64,000 nucleotides of DNA, taken from contig NZ_FNCS01000001.1 of NCBI RefSeq assembly GCF_900100665.1, positions 191,001-255,000 on the forward strand. The letters run 5' to 3'. A program made the translations under genes and the position numbers. Position 1 is the stretch's first letter; each line of letters starts with the position of its first letter. Of the stretch, positions 52,268 through 60,577 are shown in pieces. The stretch comes from Pelagibacterium luteolum. Lineage in GTDB: Bacteria; Pseudomonadota; Alphaproteobacteria; Rhizobiales; Devosiaceae. The notes beneath the pieces are model-generated. The model searched no databases, was not told the origin of the DNA, and worked only from the letters and a program-made list of their open reading frames with translations.

Positions 52268-53227
52268 ATGTCTAATGTGATCACGCGCCTCGGCGCGGCA
52301 TCTCTGCTTGGCACGACGCTCGTCGCCATGCCCGTCGCCGCCAACGCCCAGGAATTCATCAACGTCCTGACCGGCGGCACCTCGGGCGTCTATTACCCGC
52401 TCGGCGTAGCGCTCTCGGAAATCTACGCCGATGGCATCGAAGGCTCGCGCACCCAGGTCCAGGCCACCCGCGCCTCGGTCGAAAACCTCAACCTCCTCGC
52501 CGAAGGCAGTGGCGAAATCGCCTTCGCGCTCGGCGATTCCGTGGCGCTTGCCTGGGAAGGCAATGAAGAAGCGGGCTTCCCCGCTGCTCTCACCGGCCTG
52601 CGCGCCATCGCCGCGATCTATCCCAACTACGTCCAGATCGTCGCCGACACCGCCTCTGGCGTCGAAACCCTCGAGGACCTCCCCGGCCGCTCGATTTCGG
52701 TCGGCGCACCCGCTTCCGGCACCGAGCTCAACGCCCGCGCCATCTTTGAAGCCGCCGGCCTCACCTACGAGGACATGGGCCGCCTCGAATATCTGCCCTT
52801 TGCGGAATCGGCCGAACTGATCAAGAACCGCCAGCTCGATTCCACCCTGCAATCTGCCGGTCTCGGCGTTGCCTTCATTCAGGATTTGTCGGCAACCCAC
52901 GAGATCAACATCGTCGCCATTCCCGCCGATATCGTGGAATCGATCGGCGCGCCTTACGTCCCCGCAACCATTCCCGCCGGCACCTATAACGGCCAGGACG
53001 AAGACGTCCCAACCGCCGCCATCGGCAACATTCTCGTCTCTTACGAAACCGTCTCCGAAGAGATGGCCTACGACATGACCCGCCTGCTGTTTGAAAATCT
53101 CGACCGCATGCAGGCGGCCCATGGCGCAGCCAACGATATCGACATCAACGCCGCCATCGAAGGCCTGCCCATCCCGCTGCACCCCGGCGCGGAACGCTAT
53201 TACCGCGAACAGGGCATCATTGAATAA
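52268..53227 (+). CDS. TAXI-family TRAP transporter solute-binding protein
   Basis: Periplasmic binding protein of 319 residues with signal peptide (cleavage after VAANA, about 27). The TAXI start FINVLTGGTSGVYYPLGVALSEIY and the ISVGAPASGTELNARAIFEAAG segment are characteristic. TAXI systems usually carry carboxylates such as glutamate or 2-oxoglutarate. The ATG at 52268 follows GGGAGGAAA. It lies directly after the sigma-54 promoter. Confidence 0.94.
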   Translation: MSNVITRLGAASLLGTTLVAMPVAANAQEFINVLTGGTSGVYYPLGVALSEIYADGIEGSRTQVQATRASVENLNLLAEGSGEIAFALGDSVALAWEGNEEAGFPAALTGLRAIAAIYPNYVQIVADTASGVETLEDLPGRSISVGAPASGTELNARAIFEAAGLTYEDMGRLEYLPFAESAELIKNRQLDSTLQSAGLGVAFIQDLSATHEINIVAIPADIVESIGAPYVPATIPAGTYNGQDEDVPTAAIGNILVSYETVSEEMAYDMTRLLFENLDRMQAAHGAANDIDINAAIEGLPIPLHPGAERYYREQGIIE

Positions 53228-53236
53228 ATGATCGCT

Positions 53237-53268
53237 TCATGCGGCCCGGATCGTCCCGGGCCGCATGA
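53237..53268. promoter_or_regulatory. Intercistronic hairpin after the TAXI binding-protein gene
   Basis: TCATGCGGCCCGG (53237-53249) pairs perfectly with CCGGGCCGCATGA (53256-53268) over a 6-base loop. It separates the binding-protein gene from the fused permease and has no T-run. It probably protects the upstream message or partly attenuates read-through. Confidence 0.7.
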
Positions 53269-53291
53269 TCCAAGGAGGGGAGGATAAGATC

Positions 53292-55412
53292 ATGTCGCAG
53301 CAGGGCGAAATCCGCGCTGAAGAGTTCAACCAGCAGCCAGACGATGTCGAAGAAGCCATCGAGGGCCTTCCGCCCGGCTTCGGCCACGGCATCATGGGCA
53401 CAGTGGCGTTCACCATCGCCATCGTCTTCGCCCTGTTCCAGCTCTGGGTCGCAGCCTATGGCAACATGCCCAGCCAGATCGTCCGGGCCATGCATGTGGG
53501 CTTCCTGCTCCTGCTCGGCTTCGGCCTCATCGCCAATCTTCTCGCCAAAACACCGCTGACCAAGACCATCTTCTGGAGCCTCGGCATCGCCGGGTTTTTG
53601 ACCGGCATCTACAATTGGGTCTTCTATATCGACCTCATCCGGCGTTCGGGTTTCCACACCACCCTCGACCTCGTGGTCGGCACCGCCGCCATCGCCCTCG
53701 TCTTTGAAGCTGCGCGTCGCCTCATGGGCTGGCCGCTGGCGCTGATTGCCGGCATTTTCTTTGCCTACTGCTTTTTCGGCCAATACCTGCCCGGCCCGCT
53801 CGTCCACCGCGGCTACAGTTTCCCGCTGATCATCAGCCATTTCGGCTTTGGCACCGAGGGCATTTACGGCACCCCGATCTATGTTTCGGCCGCCTATATC
53901 TTCATTTTCGTGCTGTTCGCCGCCTTCCTCGAACGCGCCGGCATGCTGAAGCTGTTCAACGATTTCGCCCTCGGGCTTGTCGGCGGCTGGCGCGGCGGCG
54001 CGGCCCAGGTCTGCGTCCTGTCCTCAGCGCTTATGGGCACCATCTCGGGCTCCGGCGTCGCCAATGTCGTAGCGTCCGGCCAGTTCACGATACCGCTGAT
54101 GAAACGCTCGGGCTTTAAATCCCCCTTCGCGGGCGGCGTCGAAGCCACATCGTCCATGGGCGGCCAGATCATGCCCCCCGTCATGGGCGCCGTCGCCTTC
54201 ATCATGGCCGAAACGCTGAATCTGCCCTACACCGAAATCGTCAGGGCCGCGATCATCCCGGCCATTCTCTATTTCGCCGTCTGCTTCTGGATGGTCCATC
54301 TCGAAGCCGGCAAGCTCGGCCTCAAGGGCCTCGCCAAGGATTCCCTCCCCAATCCATGGGCCGCCATCAAGGCCCAATGGCCGCTGGCCCTGCCGCTCGG
54401 CACGCTGATCTTCTTGCTGTTTGCCGGCTACACTCCGATCTTTGCCGGCACCATGGGCCTGGCCCTGATCGTCGTCCTGATCCTGGGCACCCCCATCGCC
54501 GCGCTGATCGGCCCCTTTGCCTTCCGCGTCGTCTTCTGGATCGCGCTCGGCCTCGCCGCCGCATCCTTCCTCCAGTTCGGCGTCAATTTCCTCGTCGCCG
54601 TCATCGCCGCGTTGCTCATCGGCTGCGTCTTTTTCAAAGGCGGACGCGAAACCATCCTCATCTGCCGCGATTCTCTCGCTCAGGGCGCCCGCAACGCGCT
54701 CCCCGTCGGCATCGCCTGCGCCGTTGTCGGCATCGTCATCGGCACGTTGACCTTGACCGGCATCGCCTCGACCTTCATCTCGGCGATCATTTCGGTCGGC
54801 GAAAGCAATCTCTTCCTCTCGCTGATCCTTACAATGCTTACCTGCCTCGTCCTCGGTATGGGCATTCCGACAATCCCTAACTACATCATCACCTCGTCCC
54901 TCGCCGGCCCGGCCCTGCTCGAACTCGGCGTGCCGCTCTTGGTCAGCCACATGTTCGTCTTCTATTTCGGGATCATGGCCGATCTGACCCCGCCCGTGGC
55001 GCTGGCCTGCTTTGCCGCCGCCCCCATGGCCAAAACCTCGGGGTTCAAGATTTCCATCCAGGCCGTCAAGCTGGCCGCCGCCGGTTTCGTCATCCCGTTT
55101 ATGGCGGTCTATACCCCCTCGCTCATGCTCCAGGACGGCGGCTGGATGGCCGAAGCCTTCGGCTATCCTGTCGAGGTCGCCTATATCGTCGCCAAGGCCT
55201 GTTTCGGCATCGGCATGTGGGGCATCGCCATGGTCGGGTTCTTCATCGTCCGCGCCGGCATCATCGAACGCTTGGCGTTCTTTGCCGCCGGCCTCCTGCT
55301 GATCCTCGCCCTGCCCTTGACCGATGAAATCGGCTTCGTGCTCGGCCTTGCCCTGATCGGCTGGCAAATCGTGCGCTTCCGGGCGCATAAAGCCAAAGCT
55401 CAACCCGCATGA
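53292..55412 (+). CDS. TAXI-TRAP fused permease (4TM-12TM, DctQM fusion)
   Basis: Inner-membrane protein of 706 residues combining the small and large TRAP permease parts, as is normal for TAXI systems. An acidic N-terminal tail comes first, then about four helices, then the DctM-type core with SSALMGTISGSGVANVVASGQFTIPLMKRSGF and the matching second half LVLGMGIPTIPNYIITSSLAGPALLELGVP. The ATG at 53292 has GGAGGGGAGGATAAG upstream; the ATG at 53265 would place that site inside the gene. Confidence 0.94.
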   Translation: MSQQGEIRAEEFNQQPDDVEEAIEGLPPGFGHGIMGTVAFTIAIVFALFQLWVAAYGNMPSQIVRAMHVGFLLLLGFGLIANLLAKTPLTKTIFWSLGIAGFLTGIYNWVFYIDLIRRSGFHTTLDLVVGTAAIALVFEAARRLMGWPLALIAGIFFAYCFFGQYLPGPLVHRGYSFPLIISHFGFGTEGIYGTPIYVSAAYIFIFVLFAAFLERAGMLKLFNDFALGLVGGWRGGAAQVCVLSSALMGTISGSGVANVVASGQFTIPLMKRSGFKSPFAGGVEATSSMGGQIMPPVMGAVAFIMAETLNLPYTEIVRAAIIPAILYFAVCFWMVHLEAGKLGLKGLAKDSLPNPWAAIKAQWPLALPLGTLIFLLFAGYTPIFAGTMGLALIVVLILGTPIAALIGPFAFRVVFWIALGLAAASFLQFGVNFLVAVIAALLIGCVFFKGGRETILICRDSLAQGARNALPVGIACAVVGIVIGTLTLTGIASTFISAIISVGESNLFLSLILTMLTCLVLGMGIPTIPNYIITSSLAGPALLELGVPLLVSHMFVFYFGIMADLTPPVALACFAAAPMAKTSGFKISIQAVKLAAAGFVIPFMAVYTPSLMLQDGGWMAEAFGYPVEVAYIVAKACFGIGMWGIAMVGFFIVRAGIIERLAFFAAGLLLILALPLTDEIGFVLGLALIGWQIVRFRAHKAKAQPA

Positions 55413-55783
55413 CCCTCTGCATCGCCGCGAGCGGAACACTCCTTGCGCTCGCGGCGTCGAGCTTTTCCTTAAGCTGGACCCATTCGGTCGAAAAAACTCT
55501 CTGGCAAGAGCAATGGTCCATCCAGGACAACCGCCTCGTCCTGACCCAGGCCATCGTCCAGGGCTCGGGCGCCGGTATCGCCCCGCCCCCCGACGCCATC
55601 CTGACCGACGAGGGCTGGACCTATACCCCCACCCTCGCCCCCCTCGACCGCCTGACCCTCGCCGCCTCCGGCGTAACCCCCTCCCCCTGGCAATTGTGCA
55701 CCGACACCCAATGCCACGATCTCGGTGCCGAAGCCGGCACCCCCATCACCCTTTGGGCCGCCGACCAATGCGCGCCTGAATAG
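55409..55783 (+). CDS. DUF1850 protein, TAXI-TRAP partner
   Basis: A 124-residue protein with an N-terminal signal or anchor. The DUF1850 pattern FSLSWTHSVEKTLWQEQWSI followed by QGSGAGI is clear, and two cysteines near the end (LCTDTQCHDL) may form a disulfide. DUF1850 genes commonly accompany TAXI-TRAP permeases; their function is not known to me. The start overlaps the permease stop by 4 bp, which supports a shared role in the periplasm. Confidence 0.85.
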   Translation: MTLCIAASGTLLALAASSFSLSWTHSVEKTLWQEQWSIQDNRLVLTQAIVQGSGAGIAPPPDAILTDEGWTYTPTLAPLDRLTLAASGVTPSPWQLCTDTQCHDLGAEAGTPITLWAADQCAPE

Positions 55784-55794
55784 CCACCACCGCC

Positions 55795-55848
55795 CATCTC
55801 TCCCTCCGGGGGAGAGGTCGCCGCGCAGCGGCGGGTAAGGGGGCCTTC
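55795..55848. repeat. Hairpin repeat, family R3, copy b
   Basis: CATCTCTCCCTCCGGGGGAG... then GAGGTCGCCGCGCAGCGGCG, with the stem CTCTCCC/GGGAGAG. Similar to 30866-30917; both follow a gene end. Confidence 0.6.
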
Positions 55849-55893
55849 CCAACGCCCATCCAAACCGACATTCATCCTCAACCTCACCCCCCT

Positions 55894-55921
55894 GTCATCC
55901 CGGCCTTGATCCGGGACCCAG
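55894..55921. repeat. Hairpin repeat, family R1, copy c
   Basis: GTCATCCCGGCCTTGATCCG followed by GGACCCAG, arms TCCCGG/CCGGGA. Related to 52007-52036 and 16153-16184. It lies in the convergent gap between the TAXI operon and the efflux operon. Confidence 0.65.
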
Positions 55922-55964
55922 CATCCTCCGAGCACCTGGCCCCAAAGTCTTCGCCATACCCAAC

Positions 55965-55997
55965 CGTCACCCTCGGGCTCGACCCGAGGGCCCACGC
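55965..55997. repeat. Hairpin repeat, family R2, copy b
   Basis: Same 33-base sequence as 51916-51948, with arms CCCTCGGG/CCCGAGGG, in the same convergent gap as R1c and R3b. Three repeat families thus sit together in about 200 bases. Confidence 0.75.
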
Positions 55998-56041
55998 CGC
56001 CCATGCCAAACCCGCAGCACAAGCCGGTGTATCCCTCGCGC

Positions 56042-57382
56042 CTACCGCAAATCCCCCCAAGCATCGACCGGCGCTGCAACAACCGCCCTCTGCCCCTCCG
56101 CTGTCCGCGGCACGACCGGCAACCCCAATTCATCCGCCCCCAACGACCCAGTCGCCGCGATCAGCGAATACGCGGCGATCACCCGCTGCGCCTGCGCCGA
56201 AATCAGCATCTCTTCCGATCCCGCAACCGATGCCCGCGCATCGAGCACATCGAGCGTCGTCGCCTGCCCTACCTCATTTTGCTCGATGATCGAATTAAGC
56301 GCGATCCGCCCGGCCGCCACAGCCGCTGTCGCCGCTTCGATCTGCGCCGTCGCCGCTTCCATGCCCGCCCAGCCCTGCCGTACCGCCTCGACGATCTGGT
56401 CCCGCGTCGCCAGCCCTTCGAGATGGGACTGGATCTGCCCGATATTGGCCTGCTCGACCGCCGGATCGCGGTTCGGCGTATAGATCGGCACGCTCAGCCG
56501 CAGCGAAATCGACGCGCTCTGCGTCACCGTCCCGTTCGTCCAGCCGCCGACCCCGACATTGCCGTTCAACGAAAGGTTCGGCCCGAACCCGGCCAGCGTT
56601 TCCTCATAGCCATATTGCGCAGCCCGCAACTGTGCCGCCGTCGCCAAAAGCGCCGGATGCGCCGCCGTCGCCCGCGCCAGCCCGTCCTCGAGGCTGGCCG
56701 GCAACAGGGCCGAATATCCATATTGCCCGTTGAGCGCCCCCGCCTCGCGCCCCACATGGCGCAAATAATTGGCTTCGGCGACCCGCAGCGCATTGACCGC
56801 CGCCGCCGAAGACGCCCGCGCCTCAGCCAGCGTCGCCTCCGCCTGCGACACGTCAAGCTGCGTGCCCTCGCCAACCTCCAGCCGATCCCGCGCCGATTGC
56901 AATTGCGCCGCAACGAACCCCACGGTCTCCGCCCGGATCGCCGCCACCCGACGCCCGGTCAAAACGTCGACATAAGCCTGCGTCACCGAGAGCAACACGT
57001 TCTGCTCGGCGTTTTCAGCGCCATAGACCGCGGCATCATACTGCGCCATCGCCCCGGCGATCGCCGCGTCCCCCTGATGATTGTCGAACAATGTCTGGCT
57101 GTACCCCAGCCCGATGCTGTCGCTGCCGGTCCAGTTATTGGCGGCGCTGTTCCACGACGCCCCAAGCTCCGCCTCCGCGCCGATGGTTGGCAGGCGCGAT
57201 CCCTCCGCCGCCTTGATTCCCTCCCCCGCAGCCCGCACCGAAAGAAACGCCGAGGCGATCTGGGGATTGTTCTCATAAGCATGCGCCATCGCATCGGCGA
57301 GGCTCTCGGCAAACGCAGGCGTGGTTAGCATCAGCGCACCCGTCACCGCCAAAGCGGCACGAAAAATGGATCTGGTCGACAT
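56042..57382 (-). CDS. tolC: TolC-family outer-membrane efflux protein
   Basis: Outer-membrane channel of 446 residues with a signal peptide (cleavage after TPAFA, about 25). The two TolC repeats are visible: SLADAMAHAYENNPQIASAFLSVRA..., then LRAAQYGYEETLAGFGPNLSLNGNVGVGGW, with long helical segments such as ARDRLEVGEGTQLDVSQAEATLAEAR and its second-repeat partner NEVGQATTLDVLDARASVAG. It ends the efflux operon, 76 nt after the RND pump. The ATG at 57382 was chosen because it begins the signal peptide. Confidence 0.92.
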   Translation of the reverse strand: MSTRSIFRAALAVTGALMLTTPAFAESLADAMAHAYENNPQIASAFLSVRAAGEGIKAAEGSRLPTIGAEAELGASWNSAANNWTGSDSIGLGYSQTLFDNHQGDAAIAGAMAQYDAAVYGAENAEQNVLLSVTQAYVDVLTGRRVAAIRAETVGFVAAQLQSARDRLEVGEGTQLDVSQAEATLAEARASSAAAVNALRVAEANYLRHVGREAGALNGQYGYSALLPASLEDGLARATAAHPALLATAAQLRAAQYGYEETLAGFGPNLSLNGNVGVGGWTNGTVTQSASISLRLSVPIYTPNRDPAVEQANIGQIQSHLEGLATRDQIVEAVRQGWAGMEAATAQIEAATAAVAAGRIALNSIIEQNEVGQATTLDVLDARASVAGSEEMLISAQAQRVIAAYSLIAATGSLGADELGLPVVPRTAEGQRAVVAAPVDAWGDLR

Positions 57383-57458
57383 GGGATCGGCCTTCTTTTC
57401 AAAAACTGGAAACAACGAAAAAGCCACCGCGCCGCAGGTGGCGCGGTGGCATCGGCCA

Positions 57459-60400
57459 TCACTCGGTCGCCGGATGGCCATGGCCTTCAGGCGCCTTGGG
57501 CAGGAACCGCCCCACCCATTGGCCGAACCCTTCGACATAGGTCAGGATCACCGGCACGACGAGCAGCGTCAGCAAGGTCGAGCTGATCAGCCCGCCGATC
57601 ACCGCATGGGCCATCGGCGCGTTCTGCTCGCTGCCCGGATGCAGTGCCAGAGCGAGCGGCAGCATGCCGAAGATCATCGCCGTCGTCGTCATGATGATGG
57701 GCCGGAACCGGGTCGCACCCGCCGCCATCAAAGCATCCTTGAGCGGCATCCCGGCGCGCACGTGCTGATTGCTATTGTCGACGAGGAGGATAGCGTTTTT
57801 TACCACCAGCCCCATCAGCATGATGAATCCGATCATCGAATACATGTTGAGCGTCGACCCGCCGACCAAAAGCCCCAGCAGCACCCCGACCAGCGACAGC
57901 GGCAAGGCGCTCATGATGGCGATGGGTTGCAAGAAGCTCCCGAACTGGCTGGCCAGCACCAGATAGATGAACACGACGGCAAGGATCAGCGCCGCGCCCA
58001 TGCTGGCAGTGGTATCGGCCAGCATTTCCGCATCGCCCCCCTGCTCGATCGCCACCCCGGGCGGCAGATCGAGCGCGGCGACGGCCGCATCGATCTGTGC
58101 CACCACGTCACCAAGCAGTCCGTCGCCTATATTGGCGCTGATGGTGATCTGGCGCGCCAGCGCCTGGCGTTCGATTTCGCTCGGCCCCACCGTCTGGTTG
58201 AGGCTCGCCACCTGCCCCAGCGGCACCGAGACCGGCATATCGCCGTTCCGCATCTGCGCCACCGGCAGATTGGCCAGCCCGTCGATATCGGAGCGGAGGC
58301 TTTCCGGCAGCCGCACCATCACGTCGATACGGTCGTCGCGCTGATTGGTCCATTCGCTGGCCACTTCGCCTGCAATCATCACCCGCATGGCCGACCCGAC
58401 CTGCTGCGCGGAAATCCCGAGATCGCTCGCCGCCTGACGGTCCATGACGATATCGAGCATCGGCTGCGCCTGCTGCGTGCTCATTCTGACATCGATTGCG
58501 CCGGGCACCGCCGCCACGGCATCGGCGATCATTTGCGCCCCCTCGGCGAGACCTTCGACAGTGCCCCCGCGCACGTTGAGGGTAATCGGCGCCCCACCGG
58601 CCCCGAGCCCACCACCGGCGCTCACCGTCAGATCGACGCCCGGCACGACGGCCGTCGCCTGCCGGATTTCCGAAATGATCTGCACATCCGACAGCGCCCG
58701 CTCGCCGGGATCGACGAGATTGACGCTGATCGCAGCCACGTTCTCCCCGCTCGCCGTGCCCGAATTGACGTTGGTATAGGTGTTTTCCACCCCATCGATG
58801 CCGCGCACGATGGCATCGACCTGCCGCGCCTTGATCGCCGTATAATCCTGCGACGAGCCGACCGGCGTTTCCATTTCGATACTGACGAGGCTGCTGTCGC
58901 TGGCCGGCATGAATTCGAACCCGACCATCGGCACCAGTGCAAAGCTCGAGATAAATATCCCCAGCGCCGCCAGAAGCGTCATCACCCGGTGCCGCAGGCT
59001 CCAGCCGAGCACCTTGGTATAGCGCCGCCCCACCGCCGCGAACCCGTGCTCGAATTTGCCGATCGCGCGCCCTAAAAACCCGCGCTTCGCGTCAGGCTGC
59101 GCATCGGGATCATACCAGACGCTCGACATCATCGGATCGAGCGTAAAGCTGACGAACAGCGAGATCAGCACCGCCACCGAAACCGTGACGCCGAATTGCA
59201 GGAAGAACTGCCCGACGATCCCGTCCATGAAGGCGAGCGGCAAAAACACCGCGCAGATCGAGAGCGTCGTCGCCAGAACCGCCAGCCCGATCTCATTGGT
59301 CCCGTCGAGCGCCGCCTGGAAATGGCTCTTGCCCATATGCAGATGCCGCGTGATGTTCTCACGCACAACGATCGCATCATCGATCAGAATGCCGATCGAC
59401 AGCGTCAGCGCCAGCATGGTCATCATGTTGAGCGAAAAGCCCAGCATAGAAATCACCGCCAGCGTCCCCAAAATCGAGATCGGCAGCGTCATCCCGGTGA
59501 TCACCGTCGACCGCCAGGAATTGAGGAACAGGAACACGATCGCCACCGCCAGCAGCGCGCCCTCCAGAAGCGTCGCTTCGAGCGTGTGGTAATTGGCCTC
59601 GATCTGCTCGGCGCTGTCCTGCAGCACCTCGATGCGGGCGCCCTCGAGCCGCCCGTCCTCATTGAGCTGGGCGACGGTCGCGTGAACCTCATGGGCGATC
59701 TCGACAGTATTGCCGCTATCGACCCGCGAAATGTTGATCGCCAGCGCCTGATTGCCGTTCTGGAGCGCCAGCCCGTCGAGCTCGGATTGCGCCAGAACGA
59801 TCTCGGCGACATCGCCCAGATAGATCGTCTGTCCGCCCTGCTGCGCCACGACGATCGACGCGAAATCCTCGATCGTGTCGAGCTCGGTATTGAGCTGCAC
59901 CGTCTGGACCAAGAGCCCGTCGACAACCGACCCCGAAGGGATCGTCATATTGTCGCTGGCAAAGGCGGACACCACTTCCGACACCCCGATGCCATAGGCG
60001 TTGAGCCGATCGGGATCGATCAGCACATCGACCTGTTCCTCGATCGAACCCACAACGCTCGCGCTGCCCACGCCTTCCACATTGGTCATGGCCGGCGCAA
60101 CGACATCATTGGCGATCCGGGTCAGATCGGTCATCGTCTGCCCTTCCCCGCTCAGCGCCAGCGACATCATCGGCGTGGCCGTCGGGTCGAACCGCATCAC
60201 CTGCGGCACGTCGGCGCCATCGGGCAGGCTCACCGCCGCCAACCTGTCGCGCACTTCCTGCGCCGCCTGCATGCTGTCGGTCTCGAGCGTGAACTGCACG
60301 ATCACCGTCGAATGGCCCGAACTCGAGGTCGAAGAGACGGTCTCGATCCCCGAAAGCGTGTTGACCGCCTCTTCGATCACCTGGGAAATTTCGGTCTCGA

Positions 60401-60575
60401 CCGCCTCGGGCGCAGCGCCCGTATAGGGCGTCAGAACCGCAACCACCGGAAAGTCGACATCGGGATATTGCTCGATCGCCATGCCGCGAAACGCGTTGAT
60501 GCCGAACACCAGGATGGCGATCATCACCATGGTCGCAAATACGGGGTGGCGGACGCTGATCCGTGTCAAAAACAT
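57459..60575 (-). CDS. RND multidrug efflux pump, inner-membrane subunit (HAE-1 family)
   Basis: Proton-driven pump of 1038 residues, full AcrB-like length. It starts MFLTRISVRHPVFATMVMIAI, with helix 1 then a porter domain beginning with EQYPDVDFPVVAV. The helix-4 aspartate pair is in LSIGILIDDAIVVREN (about residue 400). The second half repeats the plan, with GVLLGLLVGGSTLNMYSMIGFIMLMGLVVKNAILLVD. It exports drugs, detergents or metabolites through TolC with the adaptor encoded 2 nt upstream. Specificity is not predictable. Confidence 0.94.
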   Translation of the reverse strand: MFLTRISVRHPVFATMVMIAILVFGINAFRGMAIEQYPDVDFPVVAVLTPYTGAAPEAVETEISQVIEEAVNTLSGIETVSSTSSSGHSTVIVQFTLETDSMQAAQEVRDRLAAVSLPDGADVPQVMRFDPTATPMMSLALSGEGQTMTDLTRIANDVVAPAMTNVEGVGSASVVGSIEEQVDVLIDPDRLNAYGIGVSEVVSAFASDNMTIPSGSVVDGLLVQTVQLNTELDTIEDFASIVVAQQGGQTIYLGDVAEIVLAQSELDGLALQNGNQALAINISRVDSGNTVEIAHEVHATVAQLNEDGRLEGARIEVLQDSAEQIEANYHTLEATLLEGALLAVAIVFLFLNSWRSTVITGMTLPISILGTLAVISMLGFSLNMMTMLALTLSIGILIDDAIVVRENITRHLHMGKSHFQAALDGTNEIGLAVLATTLSICAVFLPLAFMDGIVGQFFLQFGVTVSVAVLISLFVSFTLDPMMSSVWYDPDAQPDAKRGFLGRAIGKFEHGFAAVGRRYTKVLGWSLRHRVMTLLAALGIFISSFALVPMVGFEFMPASDSSLVSIEMETPVGSSQDYTAIKARQVDAIVRGIDGVENTYTNVNSGTASGENVAAISVNLVDPGERALSDVQIISEIRQATAVVPGVDLTVSAGGGLGAGGAPITLNVRGGTVEGLAEGAQMIADAVAAVPGAIDVRMSTQQAQPMLDIVMDRQAASDLGISAQQVGSAMRVMIAGEVASEWTNQRDDRIDVMVRLPESLRSDIDGLANLPVAQMRNGDMPVSVPLGQVASLNQTVGPSEIERQALARQITISANIGDGLLGDVVAQIDAAVAALDLPPGVAIEQGGDAEMLADTTASMGAALILAVVFIYLVLASQFGSFLQPIAIMSALPLSLVGVLLGLLVGGSTLNMYSMIGFIMLMGLVVKNAILLVDNSNQHVRAGMPLKDALMAAGATRFRPIIMTTTAMIFGMLPLALALHPGSEQNAPMAHAVIGGLISSTLLTLLVVPVILTYVEGFGQWVGRFLPKAPEGHGHPATE

Positions 60576-60577
60576 TG

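Noticed and set aside
54024-55439. Long minus-strand open frame rich in Asp, Glu and Gly opposite the TAXI permease
   Set aside because: It is a by-product of GC-rich codons on the opposite strand. The permease has full family features; this frame has none.
51880-55997. Repeat-flanked TAXI region as a possible transposon or genomic island
   Set aside because: No transposase, integrase, tRNA or target duplication was found, and codon use resembles the neighbours.
57321-59075. Plus-strand open frame of over 580 codons opposite the RND pump, His/Arg-rich
   Set aside because: Antisense shadow of a full-length AcrB-like gene; composition is typical of shadows and no known motif is present.
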